From Anaerolineales bacterium (GTDB taxonomy: Bacteria > Chloroflexota > Anaerolineae > Anaerolineales > E44-bin32), in assembly GCA_030673085.1 (NCBI GenBank), contig DAOVFE010000125.1:1-5982 (forward strand): 5,982 bases of DNA. Reading direction: 5' to 3'. The position numbers and the translations under genes are program-made. This document shows, in pieces, positions 1 through 5,809 of this stretch. Every line of letters begins with the position of its first letter. The stretch's first letter is position 1. The notes beneath the pieces are model-generated. The model was not told the DNA's origin. It searched no databases and saw only the letters and a list, made by a program, of their open reading frames with translations.

Positions 1-215
1 GAAAGGTCAAGCTGATCACCGGTTGCTATCATCGCCCAAGTCAGATCAGCAGTTTCTTGCGGCGTCATGCCATTAAGCAACACTGCCATTGCCCAGGCGG
101 CCGCTTGGTAATCGGGAATCTCGCCACGGGTATATCCCTGCATAAAGAATTCGAGCTCCTGACCGGTAAGCTCCCCACCATCTCTCTTTTTCACAATGAT
201 GTCGACTGCTCGCAT
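1..215 (-). CDS. pdp: Pyrimidine-nucleoside phosphorylase, N-terminal part (3' end beyond window)
   Basis: Reading the minus strand from the ATG at 215 gives 71 codons with no stop before the window edge. The protein begins MRAVDIIVKKRDGGELTG and continues with GYTRGEIPDYQAAAWAMAV, LLNGMTPQET and ATGDQLDL. This is the hallmark N-terminal helical domain of the thymidine/pyrimidine-nucleoside phosphorylase family (glycosyl transferase family 3, N-terminal domain). The family cleaves thymidine, deoxyuridine or uridine with phosphate, giving free base plus (deoxy)ribose-1-phosphate, in the cytosol. The phosphate- and base-binding residues lie in the missing part, so pyrimidine-specific (pdp) versus thymidine-specific (deoA) cannot be settled; the opening residues resemble the Pdp type. 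The start is well supported: a Shine-Dalgarno GGAGGA at 225-220 lies 4 nt before the ATG. A 125-aa plus-strand reading frame over the same bases is a shadow. The gene is divergent from the amidohydrolase fusion, another likely nucleoside-salvage gene. Confidence 0.9.
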   Translation of the reverse strand, partial: MRAVDIIVKKRDGGELTGQELEFFMQGYTRGEIPDYQAAAWAMAVLLNGMTPQETADLTWAMIATGDQLDL

Positions 216-225
216 GCTCTCCTCC

Positions 226-262
226 ATTGCCGATTATACCTTTATCCGCTTCTGCGGATGAA
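226..262 (-). promoter_or_regulatory. Probable pdp promoter with a palindrome over the -35/-10 spacer
   Basis: On the minus strand a perfect -10 hexamer TATAAT lies at 238-233. It would start transcription near 226-228 and leave a leader of about 12 nt that just holds the GGAGGA ribosome binding site. The -35 is poor (TTCATC at 262-257, 18-bp spacer). The perfect inverted repeat ATCCGC-ttct-GCGGAT at 244-259 fills the spacer and reaches into the -35. A weak -35 with a palindrome there suggests a regulator-binding site, activator or repressor; that role is inference. Confidence 0.5.
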
Positions 263-302
263 GATAACCCCATCAGTTGAATCGGATGATTCCCTGCCTT
301 TC

Positions 303-326
303 ATTGAGATCCTGATCCATCTCAAT
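303..326. repeat. 24-bp inverted repeat upstream of pdp
   Basis: ATTGAGAT (303-310) and ATCTCAAT (319-326) are perfect 8-bp arms around CCTGATCC. The element sits about 40 bp upstream of the pdp -35 region. No T-run follows on either strand, so it does not look like an intrinsic terminator. A second operator or activator site for pdp is one possibility; chance is another. Confidence 0.4.
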
Positions 327-540
327 AAGCAGTCCATTCTGCTATATCGCTATGCTTTTCATTTAAAAGACTATAGGCAGTTTGATAAATCGGAACCCGG
401 GAATATAGACCAGAATACGGTAATATCTCAGTAAATACTAGGCGTTTAGTCCGCCATTTATCTAGCATAATTCCCTTCTACAAGAAGCAATCTATCCACA
501 ACCCATAAACGATTGCTCTGATATTTGATTATAAATGCCT

Positions 541-569
541 GTGAAAAAAGGATGTTTGACTGCTATAAT
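541..569 (+). promoter_or_regulatory. Extended -10 promoter for the amidohydrolase-CYTH gene
   Basis: TGCTATAAT at 561-569 is a perfect extended -10 (TG-n-TATAAT). The -35 position about 17 bp upstream (GTGAAA, 541-546) is a poor match, which extended -10 promoters tolerate. A TTGACT at 556-561 is only 2 bp from the -10 and cannot serve as its -35. The predicted start near 576 would give a leader of about 100 nt. A minus-strand TATAAT (533-528) lies close by, facing the other way, without a good -35. Confidence 0.55.
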
Positions 570-591
570 CTTTCTATTAACTAAAGCGCCT

Positions 592-651
592 TTGATTAAT
601 CATAGTTTCATAATCAATTTACCCTTATCGCCACATTACCTAAAGTAAGGG
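592..651 (+). repeat. Two tandem inverted repeats in the leader of the amidohydrolase-CYTH gene
   Basis: The first is TTGATTA (592-598) with TAATCAA (611-617), perfect 7-bp arms and a 12-nt loop. The second is CCCTTA (622-627) with TAAGGG (646-651), perfect 6-bp arms and an 18-nt loop. Both lie downstream of the predicted transcription start and upstream of the ribosome binding site, so they would be in the mRNA leader. They could be operators or weak RNA hairpins. I looked for purine and SAH riboswitch signatures and could not find their conserved cores. Confidence 0.35.
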
Positions 652-678
652 ATAACCAGAACTGAAACGAGGTCTTTT

Positions 679-2664
679 ATGAAAAAAGAAATGGTCGATC
701 TTATTCTGCACAATGCCACAGTGGTAACGATGGATGATGAGTACCGCGTCATTACAAATGGTGCAGTAGCTATCAAAGGGGATAGTATTTTAATGGTGGG
801 ATCCTCTTCAGATATATTAGCAGGTTGTCAGGCAAATGAGACCATCGATTGCCAAGAGAAAGTACTGCTCCCCGGCTTGATCGATGTTCACACCCACCTG
901 CCGATGAATCTGCTTCGCGGATTGGCTGACGATCGCCGGCTGGATGTCTGGTTGATGGGGTATATGATGCCGGTTGAACGCGAGTTTGTCTCCCCCGATT
1001 TCAGCCATCTTGGCACACTTTTTGCTTGTGCCGAACTCATTCGAAGCGGTGTAACCTGCTTCGCGGATATGTATTATTTTGAAGATGCCGTGGCGACGGC
1101 GGCGGTAGAAGCCGGTTTGCGTGGTGTTTGCGGCCAAACCGTGTTGAAGTTTCCCAGTCCAGATGCACCCTCCTTTGAAGATGCGCTGGCTTTAGCGCGG
1201 GAACTCATGGTCAAATGGAAAAATCACCCACTGATTACTCCCGCTGTTGCTCCCCATGCGCCCTACACATGCACCCCAGAAATCCTACGGGCTTGCACAG
1301 ATCTGGCACTCGAGTTTGACGTCCCGCTCCACATCCACCTCTCGGAGACTAAGCAGGAGGTTGACCAGTGTCGTGAGCAACACGGCATGCCGGTTATTCC
1401 TTGGGTAAAGAAACAGGGCATCTTTGAAGCAAAAGTCATTGCTGCCCACTGCGTTTACATTGATGAAGGAGAAATTCACACTCTTAAACATGCCAATGCC
1501 GGCGTAGCTCACAACCCTTCAAGCAATATGAAACTCGCATCTGGCTTTGCGCCGGTGGTCGAAATGCTCAATGCCCAGCTAAACGTTGGCATTGGAACAG
1601 ATGGCTCATCATCAAATAACGATCTGGATATGTTCGAAGAAATACGCCTTGCCAATTTCATCGCCAAGGGATATAGCGGTGATCCAACCGTGCTCCCCGC
1701 ACGCCAGACATTAGCAATCTCCACCCGGCTTGCCGCCAAGGCAATTCATCTTGGCGATCAAATCGGTTCGCTCGAGCCCGGAAAGCGGGCTGATCTTATC
1801 TTGATTGATATTTTCACCACCCACAATCTACCCCATTTCAATCACGATAAGAATGCGATCTATTCTCGTCTAGTCTACGCATCCAAATCAACCGATGTTA
1901 GTGATGTGATGGTAAATGGCCGGTGGATTATGCGTAACCGAGAAGTGCTCACTTTAGACGAGGACAGTATCAAGAAAGCGACTGCCGACTATGCCACACG
2001 GATTGATACATTCCTGATTGAACGCGAGGGATCGGTGCTCTCGAAGCTGGTAGCAATCGCCGGTGCAGAGCAGGAAGAGAGCTATGAAGTCCAGATAAAA
2101 GTCCCTTTGTCTGACCCGGAATTGATTATTGATAAATTGTCAGGCGGCGAGTTCGAGATTGTGCGTACCGCCCATTATATTGAATATGATACCTATTTCA
2201 CTTTTAAAGACCCGTCTCAAGGATGCCTTCGCTATCGCGAGGATGAATTCATTGACGCTAAGGGAGAAGTATTCAATGTCCGCTATCGGCTTACAGTTAC
2301 CGGACCAGTGGCCGAACGCGAGTACTACAATTCGGTCCTTCTCTCTCGCTCGCGCTTCATCGCGCCGGCCACCCACAGCCTCCGTTTCTACCGAGAGTAC
2401 TTCAAACCAGAATCCGAAGTAGAGATAAACAAGGATAGACTGCGCTGGTTGATCAATTTTAGAGACGAGGAATTCTTTATCAATATTGATCGGCTTACCA
2501 AGCCCGCAATTGATGGAGCTTTCCTTGAAATCAAGAGCCGTACCTGGTCACGTATGGATGCAGAGCGGAAGGCTGAAATGATCTCCGAACTCCTGAAGAC
2601 CTTGGGCATTGCTAAAACCAAGCCGACGGTTACCGAGTATATTAACTTAATCGCGAATTCCTAG
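679..2664 (+). CDS. MTA/SAH-deaminase-like amidohydrolase fused to a C-terminal CYTH-like domain
   Basis: Residues about 7-420 form a complete TRZ/ATZ-type amidohydrolase of the methylthioadenosine/S-adenosylhomocysteine deaminase group. Visible elements are the metal pair H71-x-H73 after PGLIDV, then E100, H193 (APHAPY), the H220-x-x-E223 pair (HIHLSE), H257 (AAHC) and catalytic D308 (GTDGSSSNND), ending with SLEPGKRADLILID. The expected reaction is hydrolytic deamination of adenosine-type nucleosides in the cytosol; the exact substrate is inference. Family members normally end near 420-450 residues. This protein continues through a linker (about 421-466) into a CYTH-like domain (about 468-645). 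That domain shows an ExxxK strand (E470, K474), DTYF, an RxR pair (R518, R520), LTVTGP (538-543) and FLEIKS (615-620). Several acidic or basic positions normal for CYTH enzymes are changed. The start is supported by GAGGT at 669-673, 5 nt before the ATG. The reading frame is uninterrupted, so the fusion is one polypeptide as encoded. The gene is monocistronic here, divergent from pdp. Confidence 0.88.
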   Translation: MKKEMVDLILHNATVVTMDDEYRVITNGAVAIKGDSILMVGSSSDILAGCQANETIDCQEKVLLPGLIDVHTHLPMNLLRGLADDRRLDVWLMGYMMPVEREFVSPDFSHLGTLFACAELIRSGVTCFADMYYFEDAVATAAVEAGLRGVCGQTVLKFPSPDAPSFEDALALARELMVKWKNHPLITPAVAPHAPYTCTPEILRACTDLALEFDVPLHIHLSETKQEVDQCREQHGMPVIPWVKKQGIFEAKVIAAHCVYIDEGEIHTLKHANAGVAHNPSSNMKLASGFAPVVEMLNAQLNVGIGTDGSSSNNDLDMFEEIRLANFIAKGYSGDPTVLPARQTLAISTRLAAKAIHLGDQIGSLEPGKRADLILIDIFTTHNLPHFNHDKNAIYSRLVYASKSTDVSDVMVNGRWIMRNREVLTLDEDSIKKATADYATRIDTFLIEREGSVLSKLVAIAGAEQEESYEVQIKVPLSDPELIIDKLSGGEFEIVRTAHYIEYDTYFTFKDPSQGCLRYREDEFIDAKGEVFNVRYRLTVTGPVAEREYYNSVLLSRSRFIAPATHSLRFYREYFKPESEVEINKDRLRWLINFRDEEFFINIDRLTKPAIDGAFLEIKSRTWSRMDAERKAEMISELLKTLGIAKTKPTVTEYINLIANS

Positions 2665-2702
2665 GCAAGGATGTTGAAAAATTTCATATAAAAAAGAATA
2701 GT

Positions 2703-2739
2703 AAACATGGGGTGGAAGTTGAGCTTCCACCCCATGTTT
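2703..2739 (+). terminator. Strong convergent-spacer hairpin, probably bidirectional terminator
   Basis: Arms at 2703-2718 and 2724-2739 are perfectly complementary over 16 bp around a 5-nt loop (TTGAG), with a GC-rich GGGGTGGAAG core. It lies 38 bp after the stop of the fusion gene. On the plus strand only TTT at the arm end forms the tail. On the minus strand a T6 run follows a few bases after the stem (2695-2690), so it can also stop transcripts coming from mutS. The convergent layout fits a shared terminator. Confidence 0.85.
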
Positions 2740-2757
2740 GCCATTCACCAAAGCCGG

Positions 2758-2798
2758 AAAAAGCTCTAAACTGCCGTTAACTGCGCTCCAATCAGAGC
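2758..2798 (-). terminator. Weak candidate terminator for mutS
   Basis: On the minus strand GCTCTGA (2798-2792) can pair with TTAGAGC (2769-2763), seven pairs including one G-U. Five Ts follow at once (2762-2758). The loop is about 22 nt, so the structure is weak. A competing 5-bp hairpin, CGCTC/GAGCG (2784-2788 with 2795-2799), overlaps it. The stronger hairpin at 2703-2739 probably does most of the work. Confidence 0.3.
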
Positions 2799-2847
2799 GA
2801 CCATGAAACATAGCCCGGATGCGATCCTTGTCGTCGTAATAATCATG

Positions 2848-5454
2848 TCATGAATTAACGACTTCATCCGCTTTGTCTTGTTCACCGCTATCTCCGAAGC
2901 GCTGTCGCCATTCATACAACTTGTTGAGCGCCTCCAAGGGCGTTATCGACTCGATGGCAAGTGTGTCTAGCTCATCAAGCAAAGGATTCGTTTCGGGGAA
3001 AAGCACAAGTTGCCGGGATGCATTTTCATCTCTCGCCTGAACAGCGCGGCTTTCATCCTCCATATTACTGAGAATCTCCTGCGCTCGGTTGATCACTGGG
3101 CGGGGCATACCTGCCAATTCAGCAACATGAATGCCATACGATTTATCGGCTCCACCGGGAACAATCTTATGCAGAAAAACTACATGCCCCCCCTCTTCGG
3201 AGACGGCCACATTATAATTACGCACTCCGGGCAACACCTCGGCCAGCCGGGTCAGCTCATGGTAGTGGGTTGCAAAAAGTGTACGTGAGCGTAGTTTAGG
3301 GTGGTTATGAAGGTATTCGACAATCGCCCAGGCAATGGATAATCCATCGTATGTGCTTGTACCTCGCCCAATCTCATCCAATATAAGCAAGCTTCTGTCA
3401 GTGGCGTTATGCAAGATATTAGACGCCTCAACCATCTCAACCATGAAGGTCGATTGCCCAGCATGAATCTCATCCCGAGCCCCGATGCGGGTAAATATAC
3501 GGTCGGTTATACCTATACGGGCTGAGCGAGCCGGCACATAGCTTCCCATTTGCGCCATTAGAACAATTAGAGCAACCTGACGCAAATAGGTTGACTTTCC
3601 GCTCATATTCGGACCCGTGATGATCCGAATCCGCTCGTCGGGTTCAAGCACCGTATCATTCGGAACGTAGCGCTTTCCTTCCAAGAATTCTTCCACTACC
3701 GGATGGCGACCCTCGCGTATTTCAAGTGAATCATCATCCATAACCTCTGGCCGGCAATAATCCTTGTTGGCAGCAACTTCGGCCAATCCGGCGACAACAT
3801 CTAGGCGAGCCAGTGAACGGGCTGTATTCAATAACCGGTGCGATTGTTCACCAACTTGCCGGCATATATCCCGAAACAGCTCACCTTCGATCTCACGAAT
3901 CCGCTCCTCGGCATTCAGCACCAGCGACTCATATTCTTTCATTTCAGGAGTAATGTATCGCTCAGCGTTGATTAAAGTCTGTTTACGGATGTATTCCGGA
4001 GGAGCCCGGTCAATATTTGCCTTCGTAATTTCAATGTAATATCCGAAAACCTTGTTATAGCTTACCTTTAAGCTCTTGATCCCGGTCCGCTTACGCTCGA
4101 TGGTCTCAAGATTGGCAATCCATTCACGAGCCTTACGAGATGACTCAAAGACACTATCGAGCTGTCTCGAATAGCCAGGACGGATTATGCCGATGTGCGC
4201 CAGAGTTGCCGGAGGATCATCCGTGATAGCTTCTTTTAATAGTCCATCAACTTCTGAGCAAGGATCAAGATGGTTAATGATTGAATCAAGGGGCCCGGTT
4301 TCATATTTTTCCATTAGGTTGCATACAGTAGGAAGATTCTGGAGAAGCGTTCGAAGTGCAGCTAAATCTCTTGGCCCAGCCATCCCGGCAGCTATGCGAT
4401 TAGTCAAACGTTCAAGGTCTCCCAAGGAGTTCAGCCCATTTCGCACTTCGGCTCGCCAAAGGCCATCGGAAAAGAAGGTTTCAATCTGATCCAGTCGCTG
4501 GCCGATCTGTTGAATATCCCGAAGGGGTCTACTGATCCAATGACGCAATAACCGCCGCCCCATGGGAGTTACGGTTTCATCGATTATCCCTAATAGCGAC
4601 CCGCGAACCTCACCCGTGCGGATAGTCTCGGATAACTCGAGATTTCGCCGCGTAGCCGCATCTAGAATCATGAATTCATCCAAGGAGTAGAGCGAGAGGC
4701 CATCGAGCAAATCAAGAACTGCCGGTTGAGTACTATCAAGATAATCGACAATCACTCCTGCTGTCCGAACGGCCAAAGGCTTATCTCCCATACCAAAGCC
4801 ATCCAGAGTAATCGTCTTGAAATGCTGCTTAAGATGATCTTCAGACCGGGCTGATTCAAATCGCCAGTCAGGCAATCGGGTGAGATGTAGGTCGTCTCCG
4901 CTATTGAGATCTAGCGATTCGGGAACAAGGACTTCCGCCGGCCGAAGACGTGCAATCTCATAGCGAGCCGCCGCGATCGTATCATCTGCCTTAAATTGGG
5001 TAGTCGCAAATTCACCAGTGCTGACGTCTGTATATGCCACAGCCACCATACCCTCTTCGATCAGCACGGCTGCCAGATAATTATTTGCATCGCCGGGAAG
5101 CAAAGTCGGTTCGACAACCGTCCCCGGAGTTATGACTCGCACTACCTCTCGCGGAAAAAGGCCCTTTTCCGGGCCATCTCCGACTTGTTCGCATATAGCA
5201 ACGTGAAAACCCTTATCAATTAGTCGAGCGATGTAATTCTGAGCCGCATGATGTGGAATGCCTGCCATCGGCACTCGGGCGCCCTTCCCGACATTGCGAG
5301 AAGTCAGGACGATATCCAGCTCGCGCGAGGTAATCTCTGCATCCTCATCAAATGTTTCGTAAAAATCGCCTAAGCGAAAAAAAACGATCTCATTAGGATG
5401 GAGACGTTTAACTTGGAGATATTGTTTGCGGACAGGACTTACTTTCTTGCTCAT
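2848..5454 (-). CDS. mutS: DNA mismatch repair protein MutS
   Basis: MutS binds mismatched bases and small loops after replication and, in an ATP-dependent clamp state, recruits MutL. The protein is full length at 868 residues. In order it shows the mismatch-recognition domain with the GDFYE motif (F31, E33 intercalate and contact the mismatch), the connector (about 128-255), the lever and clamp core (about 270-565), and the ABC-type ATPase. The ATPase has Walker A GPNMSGKST (614-622), Walker B LLILDEIGRGTS (689-700) and the H-loop FATHYHEL with H730. The C-terminal tail carries QLVLF (815-819), matching the beta-clamp binding motif, and a closing helix TPLEALNKLYEW. All key residues are present, so it should be active and belongs to the MutS1 type, not MutS2 (no Smr domain, recognition domain present). 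I chose the ATG at 5454. A GTG two codons upstream (5460) would add two residues, and neither start has a good Shine-Dalgarno sequence. No mutL is adjacent within the window. Confidence 0.98.
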   Translation of the reverse strand: MSKKVSPVRKQYLQVKRLHPNEIVFFRLGDFYETFDEDAEITSRELDIVLTSRNVGKGARVPMAGIPHHAAQNYIARLIDKGFHVAICEQVGDGPEKGLFPREVVRVITPGTVVEPTLLPGDANNYLAAVLIEEGMVAVAYTDVSTGEFATTQFKADDTIAAARYEIARLRPAEVLVPESLDLNSGDDLHLTRLPDWRFESARSEDHLKQHFKTITLDGFGMGDKPLAVRTAGVIVDYLDSTQPAVLDLLDGLSLYSLDEFMILDAATRRNLELSETIRTGEVRGSLLGIIDETVTPMGRRLLRHWISRPLRDIQQIGQRLDQIETFFSDGLWRAEVRNGLNSLGDLERLTNRIAAGMAGPRDLAALRTLLQNLPTVCNLMEKYETGPLDSIINHLDPCSEVDGLLKEAITDDPPATLAHIGIIRPGYSRQLDSVFESSRKAREWIANLETIERKRTGIKSLKVSYNKVFGYYIEITKANIDRAPPEYIRKQTLINAERYITPEMKEYESLVLNAEERIREIEGELFRDICRQVGEQSHRLLNTARSLARLDVVAGLAEVAANKDYCRPEVMDDDSLEIREGRHPVVEEFLEGKRYVPNDTVLEPDERIRIITGPNMSGKSTYLRQVALIVLMAQMGSYVPARSARIGITDRIFTRIGARDEIHAGQSTFMVEMVEASNILHNATDRSLLILDEIGRGTSTYDGLSIAWAIVEYLHNHPKLRSRTLFATHYHELTRLAEVLPGVRNYNVAVSEEGGHVVFLHKIVPGGADKSYGIHVAELAGMPRPVINRAQEILSNMEDESRAVQARDENASRQLVLFPETNPLLDELDTLAIESITPLEALNKLYEWRQRFGDSGEQDKADEVVNS

Positions 5455-5462
5455 ATACACTC

Positions 5463-5491
5463 ATTCTAAATAGTGCATCCAAAATCAGCAA
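5463..5491 (-). promoter_or_regulatory. Candidate mutS promoter, possibly giving a leaderless mRNA
   Basis: On the minus strand TTGCTG (5491-5486) and TAGAAT (5468-5463) are separated by 17 bp. The -10 has one mismatch to consensus; the -35 matches in its TTG half only. Initiation would fall near 5456, within a few bases of the ATG at 5454. This fits the lack of a ribosome binding site there, but no transcript evidence is available. Confidence 0.35.
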
Positions 5492-5574
5492 GTGATTGCG
5501 TAGTTTTCATGTATACGGGTAATATTATCCTTGGCCTTATATAACAACAAAAAAGAGGCAAAGCTGAGTCACAC

Positions 5575-5599
5575 TTCGCTGTGCTCTAACCCCAGCGAA
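5575..5599. repeat. Inverted repeat TTCGCTG/CAGCGAA
   Basis: TTCGCTG (5575-5581) and CAGCGAA (5593-5599) are perfect 7-bp arms around an 11-nt loop. A competing minus-strand hairpin, GAGCACA (5586-5580) with TGTG-a-CTC (5573-5566), overlaps it and is followed about 10 nt later by a T6 run (5554-5549). This makes a weak minus-strand terminator conceivable. There is no recognised minus-strand gene to its right, so an operator or small-RNA structure is equally possible. Confidence 0.3.
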
Positions 5600-5752
5600 C
5601 CATAATAAGGGACGCACGCCATGAAGCAACCGTCTTTTTCACATGCGCGAGTAGAACTAAAATATCAGTGAAACTTCCGCCCCATATCTGCCGTTCTCTA
5701 TCTCGCATTTTACCTTTTTTCAGTGCAGTTAAATATGTTTACAATACCTTCT

Positions 5753-5785
5753 GCCAGCTCAGTTGCGGTATAATGCCAGGCTGGC
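5753..5785 (+). promoter_or_regulatory. Promoter of the lipoprotein gene with flanking palindrome
   Basis: A perfect -10 hexamer TATAAT lies at 5769-5774, 35 bp before the ATG. The -35 at 17 bp (ACCTTC, 5746-5751) is poor. The -10 is bracketed by GCCAGC (5753-5758) and GCTGGC (5780-5785), and GCCAG-G-CTGGC at 5775-5785 is itself an 11-bp palindrome over the expected start site. A regulator site is plausible. A second, weaker promoter, TTTTCA (5717-5722) with TACAAT (5740-5745) and a 17-bp spacer, lies just upstream. Confidence 0.45.
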
Positions 5786-5809
5786 CGAAGGTCTCGCACA
5801 AGTAAAATT

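Larger units (their letters stand above)
216..678. other. Divergent intergenic region between pdp and the amidohydrolase fusion
   Basis: This 463-bp spacer holds no gene I can support. The longest plus-strand frame (57-434) mostly overlaps pdp antisense and has no family signature. A 48-codon minus-strand frame (468-322) has a passable AAGGG ribosome binding site but matches nothing I recognise. The spacer does contain the pdp promoter and palindrome, the 303-326 inverted repeat, a plus-strand extended -10 promoter at 561-569, and two hairpins in the leader of the fusion gene. The right half (about 430-660) is AT-rich, as expected for promoter DNA. Confidence 0.7.
5455..5809. other. Intergenic region between mutS and the lipoprotein gene
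   Basis: This 355-bp divergent spacer has no gene I can support. It holds the mutS promoter candidate, a near-palindrome at 5517-5530 (GGGTAATATTATCC, with a perfect TAATATTA centre), an inverted repeat at 5575-5599, and a 16-codon plus-strand frame (5621-5671, starting MKQPSFSHAR) preceded by AAGGGA. It also holds a stretch resembling the terminator at 2717-2746 (5667-5696) and the promoter of the next gene. The length and the decayed repeat-like stretch leave room for an unannotated small RNA, but nothing matches a known RNA family by eye. Confidence 0.6.

Noticed and set aside
57..434. 125-aa plus-strand open frame
   Set aside because: Its first half is antisense to the well-supported pdp coding sequence and the rest is low-information intergenic sequence; no ribosome binding site or family motif.
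492..500. DnaA-box-like CTATCCACA
   Set aside because: A single 9-mer with one mismatch and no cluster, dnaA or dnaN nearby; not evidence for an origin.
556..569. TTGACT directly before TATAAT as a -35/-10 pair
   Set aside because: Spacing is 2 bp instead of about 17; the extended -10 explains the site better.
570..678. Purine or SAH riboswitch before the deaminase-like gene
   Set aside because: The conserved cores and paired helices of these classes are not visible; only simple inverted repeats are present.
2129..2422. 97-aa plus-strand frame inside the fusion gene
   Set aside because: Out-of-frame shadow of the CYTH-like region; composition is Ser/Thr/Arg-rich with no domain pattern.
679..2664. 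Two separate genes merged by a missed stop or frameshift
   Set aside because: The frame runs without interruption, and I saw no obvious ribosome binding site plus start codon at the domain junction around codons 421-470; the linker is of ordinary composition.
2766..2846. 26-residue hydrophobic minus-strand frame just after the mutS stop (starting MIITTTRIAS)
   Set aside because: No ribosome binding site, overlaps the terminator structures, and too short to judge; could only be revived by conservation.
4187..4489. 100-aa plus-strand frame antisense to mutS, and similar frames at 3010-3288, 3764-4039 and 4996-5223
   Set aside because: All are antisense shadows of the intact mutS coding sequence.
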